This document shows positions 1-8,308 of a stretch of DNA of 64,000 nt, piece by piece (position 1 is the first letter of the stretch; every line of letters begins with the position of its first letter). The position numbers and the translations under genes were made by a program. The stretch is from NCBI GenBank assembly GCA_963667005.1, contig OY762937.1:2852001-2916000 (forward strand). Direction: 5' to 3'. The stretch comes from G963662605 sp963667005. GTDB lineage: Bacteria > Bacteroidota > Ignavibacteria > Ignavibacteriales > Ignavibacteriaceae. The notes beneath the pieces are model-generated. The model ran no database searches and was not told the DNA's origin. It saw nothing but the letters and a program-made list of their open reading frames with translations.

Positions 1-170
1 ATTGTCTGAGATGCACCGACATGCAAGGATTCTCCACCATTAGGTGTAGTGATAACAATAGAAACGGATGTAGTACCCGTTGATGTATCTGTCCCCACAA
101 TTGATTCATCTTTATTGCATGAAAAAGAAATAAGGACTGCCAAAATTAAGAGTAGAATTCGATATTTCAT
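1..170 (-). CDS. Lipoprotein with PNGGE-type domain, 5' part only
   Basis: The visible part is the first 56 codons, read leftward from an ATG at 170; the rest lies outside the window. It begins with a short basic tip (MKYR), a hydrophobic run and Cys18 in the context SFSC, which looks like a lipoprotein signal of the loose Bacteroidota kind. A low-complexity Ser/Thr linker follows, then VITTPNGGESLHVGASQT, the start of a PNGGE module (Kre9/KNH-like family) that is common in surface proteins of Ignavibacteria-like bacteria. It is probably an exported, lipid-anchored surface protein. Its full size and function cannot be seen. Confidence 0.7.
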   Translation of the reverse strand, partial: MKYRILLLILAVLISFSCNKDESIVGTDTSTGTTSVSIVITTPNGGESLHVGASQT

Positions 171-357
171 GACCCACAACCTATAGTAAACTATTAATAC
201 ATGGAAAATATAAAAAAAAACTAAAAAAAGCAGAATTTTTCAACGAATTACGAATATTTTAAACATTTCTTGTGCTGAAATACATTGGGTTAGCAGAGGG
301 GAATAATGATAAAAACATGTATTTTAGAAATTACTGATTACAAAAAATATGTGATTG

Positions 358-1371
358 ATGAATATTATCAAAAATGCCTTCCTGAAAAGTTTAAATACAT
401 TCAACATTGATGTTCTTGCAAACAGGCTTTACGTCGTTAAAAGCGATTCGGAAATTGACGATATCGTTGAAGATTTGAATAAACACCGCATTAAGCATTT
501 CATTCTCGGAAGCGGAAGTAACGTGTTGTTTACGAAAAACTACTCCGGGGGAATTATTAAAAATGAGCTTAAAGGCATTAAAATAGTTGAGGAAAACGAA
601 AATTCCGTCGTTGTTCAGGCAAAAGCCGGAGAAATCTGGGATGATCTGGTCAGTTTTACTGTCAGCAAACAATTATGGGGACTCGAGAACTTGTCCGGTA
701 TACCGGGAACAGTCGGCGCTGCCCCTGTTCAAAACATCGGGGCATACGGAGTTGAAGCTAAAGATACTATTCAACGCATTATCGGATTCGATTTGGTAGA
801 TCTTGAATGGAAAATATTTTTGAATGAAGATTGTAAATTCGGCTATCGTGAAAGTATTTTCAAATCCGAGTATAAAAACCGGCTTCTTATTACCGGAGTC
901 GATTTAATTCTTTCAAAAACTCCCGCTCCAAAACTGCAGTATGGAGCATTACAAGAACTTGAAAGCAAAAATCCCGGCAGGCTATCAGCGCAGGATATCA
1001 GAGACGAAGTATTAAAAATACGAAACTCGAAATTGCCCGATCCGAAAGTACTGGGAAACGCGGGGAGTTTTTTCAAAAATCCTGTTGTTGATAAGGAATC
1101 GTACCTGAAATTACAAAGCGAATATCCCGACATCCCAAGTTTTCCGTTGGCGGATGGTGATGTTAAAATTCCGGCCGGATGGCTGATTGAAAAATGCGGC
1201 TACAAAGGTAAGCAAAAGGGGAATGTCGGTACGTATGAGAAGCAGTCGTTGGTTATTGTTAACCACGGCGGGGCAACCGGACAAGAGGTGTTCCAGTATG
1301 CCAGAGAAATTCAAACTGCTGTAAAAGATAAGTTTTCAATTGAAATTCGATACGAAGTCCAGGTACTTTGA
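358..1371 (+). CDS. murB: UDP-N-acetylmuramate dehydrogenase (MurB)
   Basis: MurB reduces UDP-GlcNAc-enolpyruvate to UDP-MurNAc with NADPH and FAD in cytoplasmic peptidoglycan synthesis. The FAD-binding signature GSGSNVLF lies near residue 52, followed by GIPGTVGAAPVQNIGAYGVE near residue 115. GSFFKNP near residue 240 carries the conserved Ser that protonates the enolpyruvyl group. At 337 residues it matches the longer E. coli-type (type I) enzyme. I start at ATG 358; a TTG sits one codon upstream at 355, and neither has a strong ribosome site. It is the first gene of a same-strand run reaching 4062, although the next gene is about 50 bases away and unrelated in function. Confidence 0.95.
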   Translation: MNIIKNAFLKSLNTFNIDVLANRLYVVKSDSEIDDIVEDLNKHRIKHFILGSGSNVLFTKNYSGGIIKNELKGIKIVEENENSVVVQAKAGEIWDDLVSFTVSKQLWGLENLSGIPGTVGAAPVQNIGAYGVEAKDTIQRIIGFDLVDLEWKIFLNEDCKFGYRESIFKSEYKNRLLITGVDLILSKTPAPKLQYGALQELESKNPGRLSAQDIRDEVLKIRNSKLPDPKVLGNAGSFFKNPVVDKESYLKLQSEYPDIPSFPLADGDVKIPAGWLIEKCGYKGKQKGNVGTYEKQSLVIVNHGGATGQEVFQYAREIQTAVKDKFSIEIRYEVQVL

Positions 1372-1424
1372 AACTATTTAAATACCTATAGTGTTTAATC
1401 TTGAAAACAAGAAAGGATCTTAAA

Positions 1425-1898
1425 ATGGTTAAAGTAGGTGATGTAGCTCCCGATTTCACATTATTCAGTCATGAAAATGAAAAAGTCTCTCTTTCTCAAT
1501 TTAAAGGCTCAAACGTAGTACTGTTATTTTTCCCGTTCGCTAATACCGGTGTTTGCACAAAAGAACTGTGCACATTTCGCGACAGCATGACCCAGTACAA
1601 CGACCTCGATGCACAAGTTTTGGCATTGAGCGTAGACAGCCCGTTTACCCTGAAATTATGGCACGAAAAAAACGGCTTCACATTCCCGTTGTTGAGCGAC
1701 TTCAATAAAGAAGTCATCAAACAGTACGGTGCTATTTATGATGTGTTCGCACCGGGTGCGTTTAATTATTTCGGCGTTGCTAAACGTTCTGCTTTCGTTA
1801 TTGATAAGACCGGCGTATTGCGTTACGTTGAAGTTCTTGAAGATGCAAAGAACGAACCCAACTACGAAGAAATCAAAAAAGTATTAGCGTCTCTGTAA
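1425..1898 (+). CDS. Peroxiredoxin, AhpE/redoxin type
   Basis: This is a thiol peroxidase expected to reduce H2O2 or organic peroxides in the cytoplasm. The active-site segment is FANTGVCTKELC, with the peroxidatic Cys at about residue 44 and a second Cys at 49 that could resolve it. The length of 157 residues is normal. I prefer ATG 1425 over an in-frame upstream start at 1401 because AAAGGA lies seven bases before it and the domain begins directly with VKVGDVAPDF. A second, different peroxiredoxin follows 29 bases later, so two peroxide-reducing enzymes are made together. Confidence 0.9.
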   Translation: MVKVGDVAPDFTLFSHENEKVSLSQFKGSNVVLLFFPFANTGVCTKELCTFRDSMTQYNDLDAQVLALSVDSPFTLKLWHEKNGFTFPLLSDFNKEVIKQYGAIYDVFAPGAFNYFGVAKRSAFVIDKTGVLRYVEVLEDAKNEPNYEEIKKVLASL

Positions 1899-1927
1899 TT
1901 GTATAATTAATTATAGCGGTTTAGTTT

Positions 1928-2392
1928 ATGATAGAAATTGGAAAAAAGGCTCCGGCATTCAAGCTCAAAGACCAGCATGAAAAGCTTATTGAGCTTAAAG
2001 ATTTTCTCGGCAAAAAGGTTGTACTGTATTTTTATCCAAAAGATAATACGAGCGGCTGCACACAGGAAGCTTGCGATTTCCGTGATTCGATAAAAGCGTT
2101 TGAATCATTGGGAGTAACGGTACTTGGTGTCAGTCCGGATTCAACAGCTTCGCATAAGAAGTTTGCAGATAAGTTTGAATTGAAATTCTCCTTGCTTGCA
2201 GACGAAGCCAAAGAAGTTCTTGAGAAGTACGGCGTATGGAAAGAGAAAAGTATGTACGGTCGGAAATACATGGGCGTTGAAAGAACAACCGTCGTTATAG
2301 ATGAGACAGGAAAAATCCTGAATATCTACGCGAAGGTTAAAGTTAGCGGCCATATTGACGAGCTCAAAGCATTTCTGAAGAGCCTGAAATGA
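1928..2392 (+). CDS. bcp: Thioredoxin-dependent peroxiredoxin Q (Bcp)
   Basis: A PrxQ/BCP-type peroxidase that depends on thioredoxin for recycling. The catalytic segment is DNTSGCTQEACDFRD, with the peroxidatic Cys44 and resolving Cys49 five residues apart as in atypical 2-Cys PrxQ enzymes. The start ATG at 1928 gives the normal 154 residues. Its last four bases overlap the next start codon (ATGA), implying translational coupling to the pterin synthase gene. Confidence 0.93.
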   Translation: MIEIGKKAPAFKLKDQHEKLIELKDFLGKKVVLYFYPKDNTSGCTQEACDFRDSIKAFESLGVTVLGVSPDSTASHKKFADKFELKFSLLADEAKEVLEKYGVWKEKSMYGRKYMGVERTTVVIDETGKILNIYAKVKVSGHIDELKAFLKSLK

Positions 2393-2796
2393 TCTATCTA
2401 ACCCGAAAGGAAGTGTTTAGTGCTTCCCATAAACTCTACAATCCGGAACTTTCGGAAGAACAGAATTATGAGATTTATGATAAATGCGCTAACAAGCATG
2501 GTCATGGTCATAATTACGTTATCGAAGTTACGATTGCGGGAGAGATTGACCCAAGAACGGGTTATCTTTTCGACCTGAAATTATTGAAACAAATAATTCG
2601 GGATGAGATCATTTCCAAAGTTGATCATAAACACTTGAATTACGACGTGGATTTTCTCAGCGGTGTAATACCAACCGCTGAGAATCTTGTCGTAGCATTC
2701 TGGAATAAGTTGAAAGACAGAATTCCTGTGGGGATTCTATATTCGGTTAAGTTACATGAAACCGAAAATAACATGGTTGAATACAAAGGTGAGTAA
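2389..2796 (+). CDS. 6-pyruvoyl-tetrahydropterin synthase / QueD family
   Basis: The enzyme acts on dihydroneopterin triphosphate, the product of the FolE encoded next. Zinc ligands are His14 in ASH and the histidines of CANKHGHGHNY at residues 33-43; Cys33 is the likely catalytic nucleophile. Cys is followed by HGH both at +4/+6, as in E. coli QueD, and at +6/+8, as in animal PTPS. The GHGHNY tail and the later GEIDPRTGYLFDL resemble the animal-type enzyme closely. It could therefore make 6-pyruvoyl-tetrahydropterin (biopterin route) or the queuosine precursor. Its neighbours, FolE and an SDR, favour the first, but only weakly. Confidence 0.85.
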   Translation: MIYLTRKEVFSASHKLYNPELSEEQNYEIYDKCANKHGHGHNYVIEVTIAGEIDPRTGYLFDLKLLKQIIRDEIISKVDHKHLNYDVDFLSGVIPTAENLVVAFWNKLKDRIPVGILYSVKLHETENNMVEYKGE

Positions 2797-3366
2797 TTGA
2801 ATCAGGAAAAAATAGAACAGTTGGTCAAGAAATTGTTGGTGGAACTGGGCGAAGATCCGACACGCCAGGGCCTGTTGAAAACACCCAAAAGAGTCGCCAA
2901 GGCATACGATTTTCTCACCAGCGGTTATTCAAAAGACATTGAAGAAGTACTGAACGGAGCTATCTTTGAAGAAAAATATGATGAGATGGTCATCGTTCAG
3001 AACATTGACTTTTACAGTATGTGCGAGCATCATATGCTCCCGTTCTATGGAAAAGTACATGTGGCATATATCCCGAACGGTAAAATAGTCGGACTCAGTA
3101 AAATTCCGCGCATTGTTGAAGTGTTTGCAAGAAGACTTCAGGTGCAGGAAAGAATGACACAGCAGATTGCCGATACAATTAACAAATATCTTTCGCCAAC
3201 CGGTGTTGCAGTAGTCACCGAAGCACAGCACATGTGTATGCAGATGAGAGGTGTGGAAAAACAAAATTCATTCGCCACGGCAAGCGCAGTGCATGGCACT
3301 TTTAAAAGTGACGCAAGAACCAGACATGAATTCTTCAGTTTAGTCACTCACAGGACGCAAAGATAG
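2797..3366 (+). CDS. folE: GTP cyclohydrolase I (FolE)
   Basis: FolE converts GTP to 7,8-dihydroneopterin triphosphate, the entry point for folate, biopterin and queuosine. The zinc and active-site motif MCEHHMLPFYGKVHVAYIP is near residue 75, and AQHMCMQMRGVEKQ with the second zinc Cys is near residue 148. The length of 189 residues is usual. The start is TTG at 2797, immediately after the stop of the previous gene, with AAAGGTGAG just upstream as ribosome site. The next gene begins on the base after its stop, so all three pterin-linked genes are tightly coupled. Confidence 0.95.
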   Translation: MNQEKIEQLVKKLLVELGEDPTRQGLLKTPKRVAKAYDFLTSGYSKDIEEVLNGAIFEEKYDEMVIVQNIDFYSMCEHHMLPFYGKVHVAYIPNGKIVGLSKIPRIVEVFARRLQVQERMTQQIADTINKYLSPTGVAVVTEAQHMCMQMRGVEKQNSFATASAVHGTFKSDARTRHEFFSLVTHRTQR

Positions 3367-4062
3367 ATGGCTGAACCATTCGTTTGGATTACCGGTGCAA
3401 GCAGCGGTATAGGACTCGCGTTAACCAACATACTTCTTGAAAACGGTTTTAATGTATTTGGTACTGCCCGTAGAGAAATCAAATTACCTGCAGAAAAGGG
3501 TAAAGGTACATTTTTATCTTTCACTTCAGATATTGCTAACATTCCCGATGTTGAAAGTGCTATAAATTATCTAAGTGCAAATGGCGGATATGTTCAGACA
3601 CTCGTTAACAATGCAGGCATTACATCGTTTACTCCCGCTGAAAAAGACTCGATGCAATTAATCACTGACATTATCAATACGAATCTACTCGGTTCGATTA
3701 TAGCAATCAAAGCAGTATTGCCGGATATGATTGCGAAGCGGGATGGAGCAATTATCAATATACTTTCTACGGTAACGCATAAAGTATACACCTACAGCAG
3801 CGCTTATTCAGCAAGCAAGTCCGGACTATTAGCGTACACTGATGTGCTCAGAGAAGAGATCAGGGAGCATAATATCAAGGTGATTAATGTTGTGCCAGGT
3901 CCAACGGCAACCCCTATATGGTCTGAAAGAGTGCTTAATCAGAATTCAGATAAAATGATGAAGGCAGAAGATGTCGCTAAAATCATTCTTCAACTACTTC
4001 AGAATAACTCAACTTCAGTGCCTGAGGAAATCAGGCTAAAACCTATTTCCGGGGATTTATAG
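3367..4062 (+). CDS. Short-chain dehydrogenase/reductase, possible sepiapterin-reductase-like
   Basis: A classical 231-residue SDR: the NAD(P)-binding TGASSGIG is at about residues 10-17, NNAG near 80, and the catalytic Ser plus YSASK near 140-148. An Arg pair (TARRE) after the second strand suggests NADPH preference. Substrate cannot be read from the sequence. The ATG directly abuts the folE stop, downstream of a PTPS-family gene, the order expected for GTP to 6-pyruvoyl-tetrahydropterin to biopterin-type cofactor. A sepiapterin-reductase-like role is therefore an inference from context; a generic oxidoreductase remains possible. Confidence 0.8.
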   Translation: MAEPFVWITGASSGIGLALTNILLENGFNVFGTARREIKLPAEKGKGTFLSFTSDIANIPDVESAINYLSANGGYVQTLVNNAGITSFTPAEKDSMQLITDIINTNLLGSIIAIKAVLPDMIAKRDGAIINILSTVTHKVYTYSSAYSASKSGLLAYTDVLREEIREHNIKVINVVPGPTATPIWSERVLNQNSDKMMKAEDVAKIILQLLQNNSTSVPEEIRLKPISGDL

Positions 4063-4074
4063 TAAATTTCTTTT

Positions 4075-4103
4075 TTTGATTTCCGGAAAAAGTCATATAT
4101 TTC
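4075..4103 (+). promoter_or_regulatory. Putative promoter of tRNA-Ser
   Basis: TTTG at 4075-4078 and TATATTTC at 4096-4103 are separated by 17 bases, close to the Bacteroidota -33 TTTG / -7 TAnnTTTG pattern. Transcription would begin about 35 bases before the mature tRNA. Recognised by eye only. Confidence 0.35.
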
Positions 4104-4145
4104 ATATCTTAAAATTTTGTAAAAATTCAGCATTCGTATTACCAC

Positions 4146-4238
4146 GGAGAGGTGGGTGAGTGGCTGAAACCAACGGTTTGCTAAACCGTCCTAGTGTGTA
4201 AAGCGCTAGCCCGGGTTCGAATCCCGGCCTCTCCGCCA
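4146..4238 (+). tRNA. tRNA-Ser (GCU)
   Basis: The acceptor stem GGAGAGG pairs with CCTCTCC, followed by G and an encoded CCA at 4236-4238. The anticodon arm ACGGT-TTGCTAA-ACCGT presents GCT, so it reads AGC and AGU serine codons. A long variable arm (CCTAGTGTGTAAAGCGCTAG) marks it as class II. The T arm is CCGGG-TTCGAATC-CCGG. All parts of a functional tRNA are present, and it is the left neighbour of the restriction island. Confidence 0.97.
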
Positions 4239-4239
4239 A

Positions 4240-4266
4240 AAGCTTCTTTAACAGAGAAGCTTTTTT
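4240..4266 (+). terminator. Terminator of tRNA-Ser
   Basis: AAGCTTCT and AGAAGCTT form an eight-pair stem around a short loop, followed by a run of T. It starts two bases after the encoded CCA. Confidence 0.85.
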
Positions 4267-4281
4267 CATTTTAAATTATTC

Positions 4282-4383
4282 TGTAAAGCGCTAGCCCGGG
4301 TTCTCCACGGAATGCCTTTGGCATCCGTTGGATCCTATGGAGAATCCCGGCCTTGGTTCCCGAAGCATTGAGGGACTCCGCCA
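4282..4383 (+). pseudogene. Broken tandem copy of the 3' half of tRNA-Ser
   Basis: From TGTAAAGCGCTAGCCCGGG at 4282 the sequence repeats the variable arm, T arm, acceptor 3' strand and CCA of the intact tRNA-Ser, and carries its own terminator downstream. The copy is interrupted twice. About 38 bases (4304-4341) sit inside the T loop between TTC and GAATCC, and about 22 bases (4354-4375) sit inside the acceptor strand between CCT and CTCCG. The flank TTTTAAATT is also repeated. There is no 5' half, so it cannot make a tRNA. It is a tandem duplication, or possibly a remnant of integration at a tRNA attachment site. Confidence 0.85.
4301..4344. repeat. Palindromic insert in the duplicated tRNA T loop
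   Basis: TTCTCCA at 4301-4307 and TGGAGAA at 4338-4344 are reverse complements, enclosing CGGAATGCC-TTT-GGCATCCG, itself a near-perfect hairpin with one unpaired base. The element is therefore a nested hairpin of about 40 bases placed in the T loop. It looks like a miniature palindromic (REP-like) repeat; whether other copies exist in the genome cannot be seen here. Confidence 0.6.
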
Positions 4384-4384
4384 A

Positions 4385-4410
4385 AAGCTTCCAATCTTGG
4401 GAGCTTTTTT
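4385..4410 (+). terminator. Terminator-like hairpin after the tRNA fragment
   Basis: AAGCTTCC and GGGAGCTT pair (one G-T) over a six-base loop and are followed by T4. It is the diverged duplicate of the terminator after the intact tRNA-Ser. Confidence 0.6.
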
Positions 4411-4503
4411 CGTTTTAAATTAAATCACTCACATACTATACTTCTGGACAAAGTAACAAGTTGGCTGAAGGAGCTTATATTCAGGAAAAACGAGAAAACC
4501 GAA

Positions 4504-5463
4504 TTAATCTTTCTTCTTTTGGCGTTCAAAGAGCCTTGTATATTCTTTTTCCCCAACTTTTAAATAGTCAGTAAAAAGAGAATTATAAGAATCAATTCTA
4601 TCAGCTGATTCAATAAAAATTTTCGAATACTGGCTCAAAGTAGCAATTTGAACATCACAAAGATCCTTAAAATACTCGAAATTAGATTCAGCCGAATTTA
4701 AATCTACCGCAATCTGTTCAGTCCATGCTTTATATCTTGAATCACTATAATTGTTCAGAAGCTTTCTAAGTTCGTTAAAAAATATGTCATAAGACGAGGC
4801 AAAAGTCAAAGCAGTACTTTCATTATATTTATTAACAATGGAAACTATACTTTCAAAGTATACATCCTCAACGGTTTCAAAATTCTTGCGCAAAGAAGCA
4901 ATATGTCGCTTTGTAGTATTGATAAGTTCATTATTGCTCTTTTCATATAAAAGTGCACCTGAAATAAATTTATCTTGTAATGTGTCAATTAAATTGAAAT
5001 TTTCAGTTGATGCTGCAATTGCTTGGTTAATATTCAGAAAAGGATCAATAAAAGAATCATTTTTTATAAACTCAGTTAGGTATGAAAATATTATGTTTGA
5101 ATCGATTTTGGCTAATTCTGTATAATAAAATGAAGTTGTCGCAGAATATTCCGCATCATACACATATTTGCGGATATTTTCACAGAGATTATCCAGATTA
5201 GCAGCTTGTTTTCGTAAAGATTTAGAGAATTTAGGGAGAAGAAGACAATAATAGCGGAATTTTAGAAATAAGGGATGGCGCCTATTCTTTTTTTCATTCT
5301 TCATGGTAAAACTTAAAGTCACTAAAAGTGCAGTAAGTGTTATCATGCCTGTGAAAAGCGCAGAAAATTGAACTGTGCGAGAAATGAAACCCCCAAAAGA
5401 CCACAAAATATTAAATAGCCATATAAAAAAATTTGTTATATAATGACAGAGTGATACAAACAT
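4504..5463 (-). CDS. Unknown membrane-anchored protein of the restriction island
   Basis: I do not recognise a family. The 319 residues begin with two hydrophobic segments (about 6-25 and 33-53), then a short basic stretch NEKKNRRHP, consistent with an inner-membrane anchor and a cytoplasmic remainder. The rest is polar, strongly helical in appearance and rich in Asn, Ser, Tyr and Phe, with no catalytic motif that I can see. AAGGG lies five bases before its ATG. It follows the fused modification-specificity gene by 21 bases on the same strand, so it is probably the third gene of that operon. A role in defence is only a guess from position. Confidence 0.7.
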   Translation of the reverse strand: MFVSLCHYITNFFIWLFNILWSFGGFISRTVQFSALFTGMITLTALLVTLSFTMKNEKKNRRHPLFLKFRYYCLLLPKFSKSLRKQAANLDNLCENIRKYVYDAEYSATTSFYYTELAKIDSNIIFSYLTEFIKNDSFIDPFLNINQAIAASTENFNLIDTLQDKFISGALLYEKSNNELINTTKRHIASLRKNFETVEDVYFESIVSIVNKYNESTALTFASSYDIFFNELRKLLNNYSDSRYKAWTEQIAVDLNSAESNFEYFKDLCDVQIATLSQYSKIFIESADRIDSYNSLFTDYLKVGEKEYTRLFERQKKKD

Positions 5464-5484
5464 ATAGGCCCTTATAATTTAGTG

Positions 5485-8307
5485 TTATGATTGCCATACG
5501 CTGGCAATAACTTCTTGAATTTTGGCTTCCATTTGAGTCTTTAGTGCTTTGCAGTTTTCAACTGCCTGCATATCCGATTGAATCTGTATAACAATTTGCT
5601 CTTGCTCAGCTAAAGAAGGCAAGGGGATTATAAAAGATTTTATTTCATCAACAGATACCACATTCTGTATGGCTACGCCAATAGCACCTTGATTAAGCTG
5701 ATTCTGAAAAAAATATGAGTCCATAATCATTTTAAGAAAATGAGTATTTATTAATGAATTGTTCGGTCTTAATTTTAGTAAGGCTTGATTGATGATACCT
5801 GGTTCAATACCCTCAGGGGCAATTGCCACTTTACCAAAGGTGCCAGAACAACTCATTATAATGTCATTAGGTTCTAATTTGAAACGGGACATTTCCTTGT
5901 ATTTATTCTCATCAATAAAATAACCACCAATTGAGAAATCATTTTTAATCGCGTGCTTTTGCTCATAAACTTTAAAACCCTTTTCTACAAAAATCTCTTT
6001 TTTTAATGAACCGCCAAAAGGACCACGCACAAACTGACACAAATCATCCATCCGAGTTTCGGCCCAAGAAGGATTAATTTTGAAAGTGGGTTTGTAGTTT
6101 TGAATTATGAGGTTGCAGCCATCTATAACTTTTTGGTATTGCTCGATTTCTGAGACGATTTTTAACTGAATTTCGAGGGGAGGTACAGGGACTTTTATTT
6201 TTTCCAAATCGCCTTTTGTGATATGTACCAGGCCGACCCCACCGTGCAAGTTATCTTCAACTTCTGTTACGATTTTTTTTAATGCCCAATAAAAATAATC
6301 TTTACGAATGACATCGGAACATTCCACCCTAAATATATGTTGATTTAAAACTGCTTTCTGACCACGCCAAAAATGTGGGCCAAACGAAGTGCCTCTTGAA
6401 CCTGACCAAGAAAATAACAAATCACCGTTTTCAACAAAATATTTTTTTTCTATAACACCAGAGAAATAATTAAACGAAGCAGCAGGATTATTTAGATTTT
6501 GAATCCTTATGATGGGAAAGCCAGAGCTAATTTCTTCTTCCCAATCAGTTGGTTTAAACGCCTTGCCATTGACAAGGTTGCAAATATCACCGATACACTT
6601 GAATTCCCGGCTATGTGATAAGGATTCAGTAGGTATGGAATAATTATCAAAATTCAAATTATATTCTTTTTGATAATCAAGATGCTTTTTCAATTCAGCT
6701 GGAAGCGATATAGCTACATCTAACTGCGCGCCATAATTAATAACAGCTTCTTTTAAGTGCTTTTCGACAAATGACTTGATTTCTATATCAGAATTAGGAA
6801 AACGAGGTAACCCAGTAGCTTGCAGAAATTTTAGTTGTGCAGCAGCTTTTTGTCTCTCAGATGCTTTAAGATATGCTTTATACTCTTTTTTGCAGAAAGC
6901 CACTGCAGCGGTTAAGGCTTTGTAGCTATCAAGTTTTGCAAATTCTTTGCGATGCAACACCTTATACTGCACATTAAAATCTGGAGAAGCAACATTATTT
7001 GAAGGATTGAATGCAGCAGGTTCTTTTTTATAAGTTGTCAGGAGATTTAATGCTGCCGGTAAGTCATTTTCTTTTATCGGATTGCGATTTGTATTTAGAG
7101 AACGACCATCATTTTCAATTTTAAGAAGCAGGATATTGTCAACTGTTCTGGCAAATGCACGATCGACTAAAAGTATTGATGTTTTTACTCCACTATAAGG
7201 CTGGAATATCTGAGCCGGAAGCGAAACGACCGCCCAAAGACCCATTTCTTCAATAAGCCATTTACGAAGCTCGATATAATCATTTGAGCCCTGGAAAATT
7301 ATGCCTTCCGGGACAATCCAACCAGCTTTACCGTTTGGAGAGAGATGTTCTAATATGTAATCCGAAAAAAGAATCTCAGCTTTATTTGCCCGTATTCTAA
7401 ATTCAGGATGTGGAAGAATGCCACCTTTAGGTGTCATAAAGGGCGGGTTTGCAAGAATACAATCAAATTTTTCGTTCCACCTGTTTTTATTGCTTAACGT
7501 ATCATATTCATGAACTAATGGATTTGGAAAATGATGCAGATACATATTCACTTGCGATAATCTAACCATGAGCGGGGTAATATCGTAACCCATAATCTGT
7601 TTAGACAGATTATCTTTTTCTAATTGCAGGAGTTTATCGCCCCAATGAATATCAATCCCTTCAGTATCGTAGTTATTAAGAACTACACGATAATCTTCAT
7701 ATCCAGTAGTATTTTTACGTAGAATGTGCTTATAAGCGGAGATGAGAAAACCAGCAGTCCCGCAAGCCGGGTCAAGAATTTTATCATTTTTATCTGGGTC
7801 TACAACTTCAACGATAAAATCAATTATATTCCGTGGAGTCCTGAATTGTCCATTCTCGCCCTGAGTACCCATCGAATTTAATAAATATTCGAAAGCATTA
7901 CCAAGTTCTTCAGAATGGCTATACTCAAATGTATTTATTTCATCCATGAAAAGTTTGAGTATACGGCCATCACGAAATTTGAGAAAGGTATTTTTGAAAA
8001 TATTCTTAAATAATTCTTCTATATGCTGTGATTTATTGATGGCATCAATGGCATGAATAAATTTCGTAACACGTTCTTCTGAACTAAGCTTATTGCTCAT
8101 TAAACTCTGCCAGGAATATTCCTTCAACTCATCACGAAAGAAATACGTTGACCCGGAAAGTTTTCTGCTTTTCTCGTCAATATCATCCATGAACTTATAA
8201 ATTAAAGCAATGGTAATTAATTCTACCTGATCAGAGGGCAAGGGCAGTTGACCAACAAGTATATCACGGCAACGGTTTATTTTGTCTTTAGTTTCTTTAG
8301 GGAGCAT
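5485..8307 (-). CDS. Type I restriction fused methyltransferase-specificity protein (HsdM-HsdS)
   Basis: The protein should methylate adenine at the recognition site and, with HsdR, form a type I restriction system. Residues about 1-470 are HsdM-like: helical N-terminus, the SAM-binding DPACGTAGF at 179-187 and catalytic NPPF at 287-290. From about residue 560 two target-recognition domains follow, each ending in a long-helix conserved region (PPLEIQLKIVSEIEQYQ, PLPSLAEQEQIVIQIQ). HsdM and HsdS are usually separate proteins of about 500 and 400 residues, so 940 residues fits a true fusion with no internal stop. Its ATG lies one base after the hsdR stop, implying coupling. Confidence 0.92.
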   Translation of the reverse strand: MLPKETKDKINRCRDILVGQLPLPSDQVELITIALIYKFMDDIDEKSRKLSGSTYFFRDELKEYSWQSLMSNKLSSEERVTKFIHAIDAINKSQHIEELFKNIFKNTFLKFRDGRILKLFMDEINTFEYSHSEELGNAFEYLLNSMGTQGENGQFRTPRNIIDFIVEVVDPDKNDKILDPACGTAGFLISAYKHILRKNTTGYEDYRVVLNNYDTEGIDIHWGDKLLQLEKDNLSKQIMGYDITPLMVRLSQVNMYLHHFPNPLVHEYDTLSNKNRWNEKFDCILANPPFMTPKGGILPHPEFRIRANKAEILFSDYILEHLSPNGKAGWIVPEGIIFQGSNDYIELRKWLIEEMGLWAVVSLPAQIFQPYSGVKTSILLVDRAFARTVDNILLLKIENDGRSLNTNRNPIKENDLPAALNLLTTYKKEPAAFNPSNNVASPDFNVQYKVLHRKEFAKLDSYKALTAAVAFCKKEYKAYLKASERQKAAAQLKFLQATGLPRFPNSDIEIKSFVEKHLKEAVINYGAQLDVAISLPAELKKHLDYQKEYNLNFDNYSIPTESLSHSREFKCIGDICNLVNGKAFKPTDWEEEISSGFPIIRIQNLNNPAASFNYFSGVIEKKYFVENGDLLFSWSGSRGTSFGPHFWRGQKAVLNQHIFRVECSDVIRKDYFYWALKKIVTEVEDNLHGGVGLVHITKGDLEKIKVPVPPLEIQLKIVSEIEQYQKVIDGCNLIIQNYKPTFKINPSWAETRMDDLCQFVRGPFGGSLKKEIFVEKGFKVYEQKHAIKNDFSIGGYFIDENKYKEMSRFKLEPNDIIMSCSGTFGKVAIAPEGIEPGIINQALLKLRPNNSLINTHFLKMIMDSYFFQNQLNQGAIGVAIQNVVSVDEIKSFIIPLPSLAEQEQIVIQIQSDMQAVENCKALKTQMEAKIQEVIASVWQS

Positions 8308-8308
8308 A

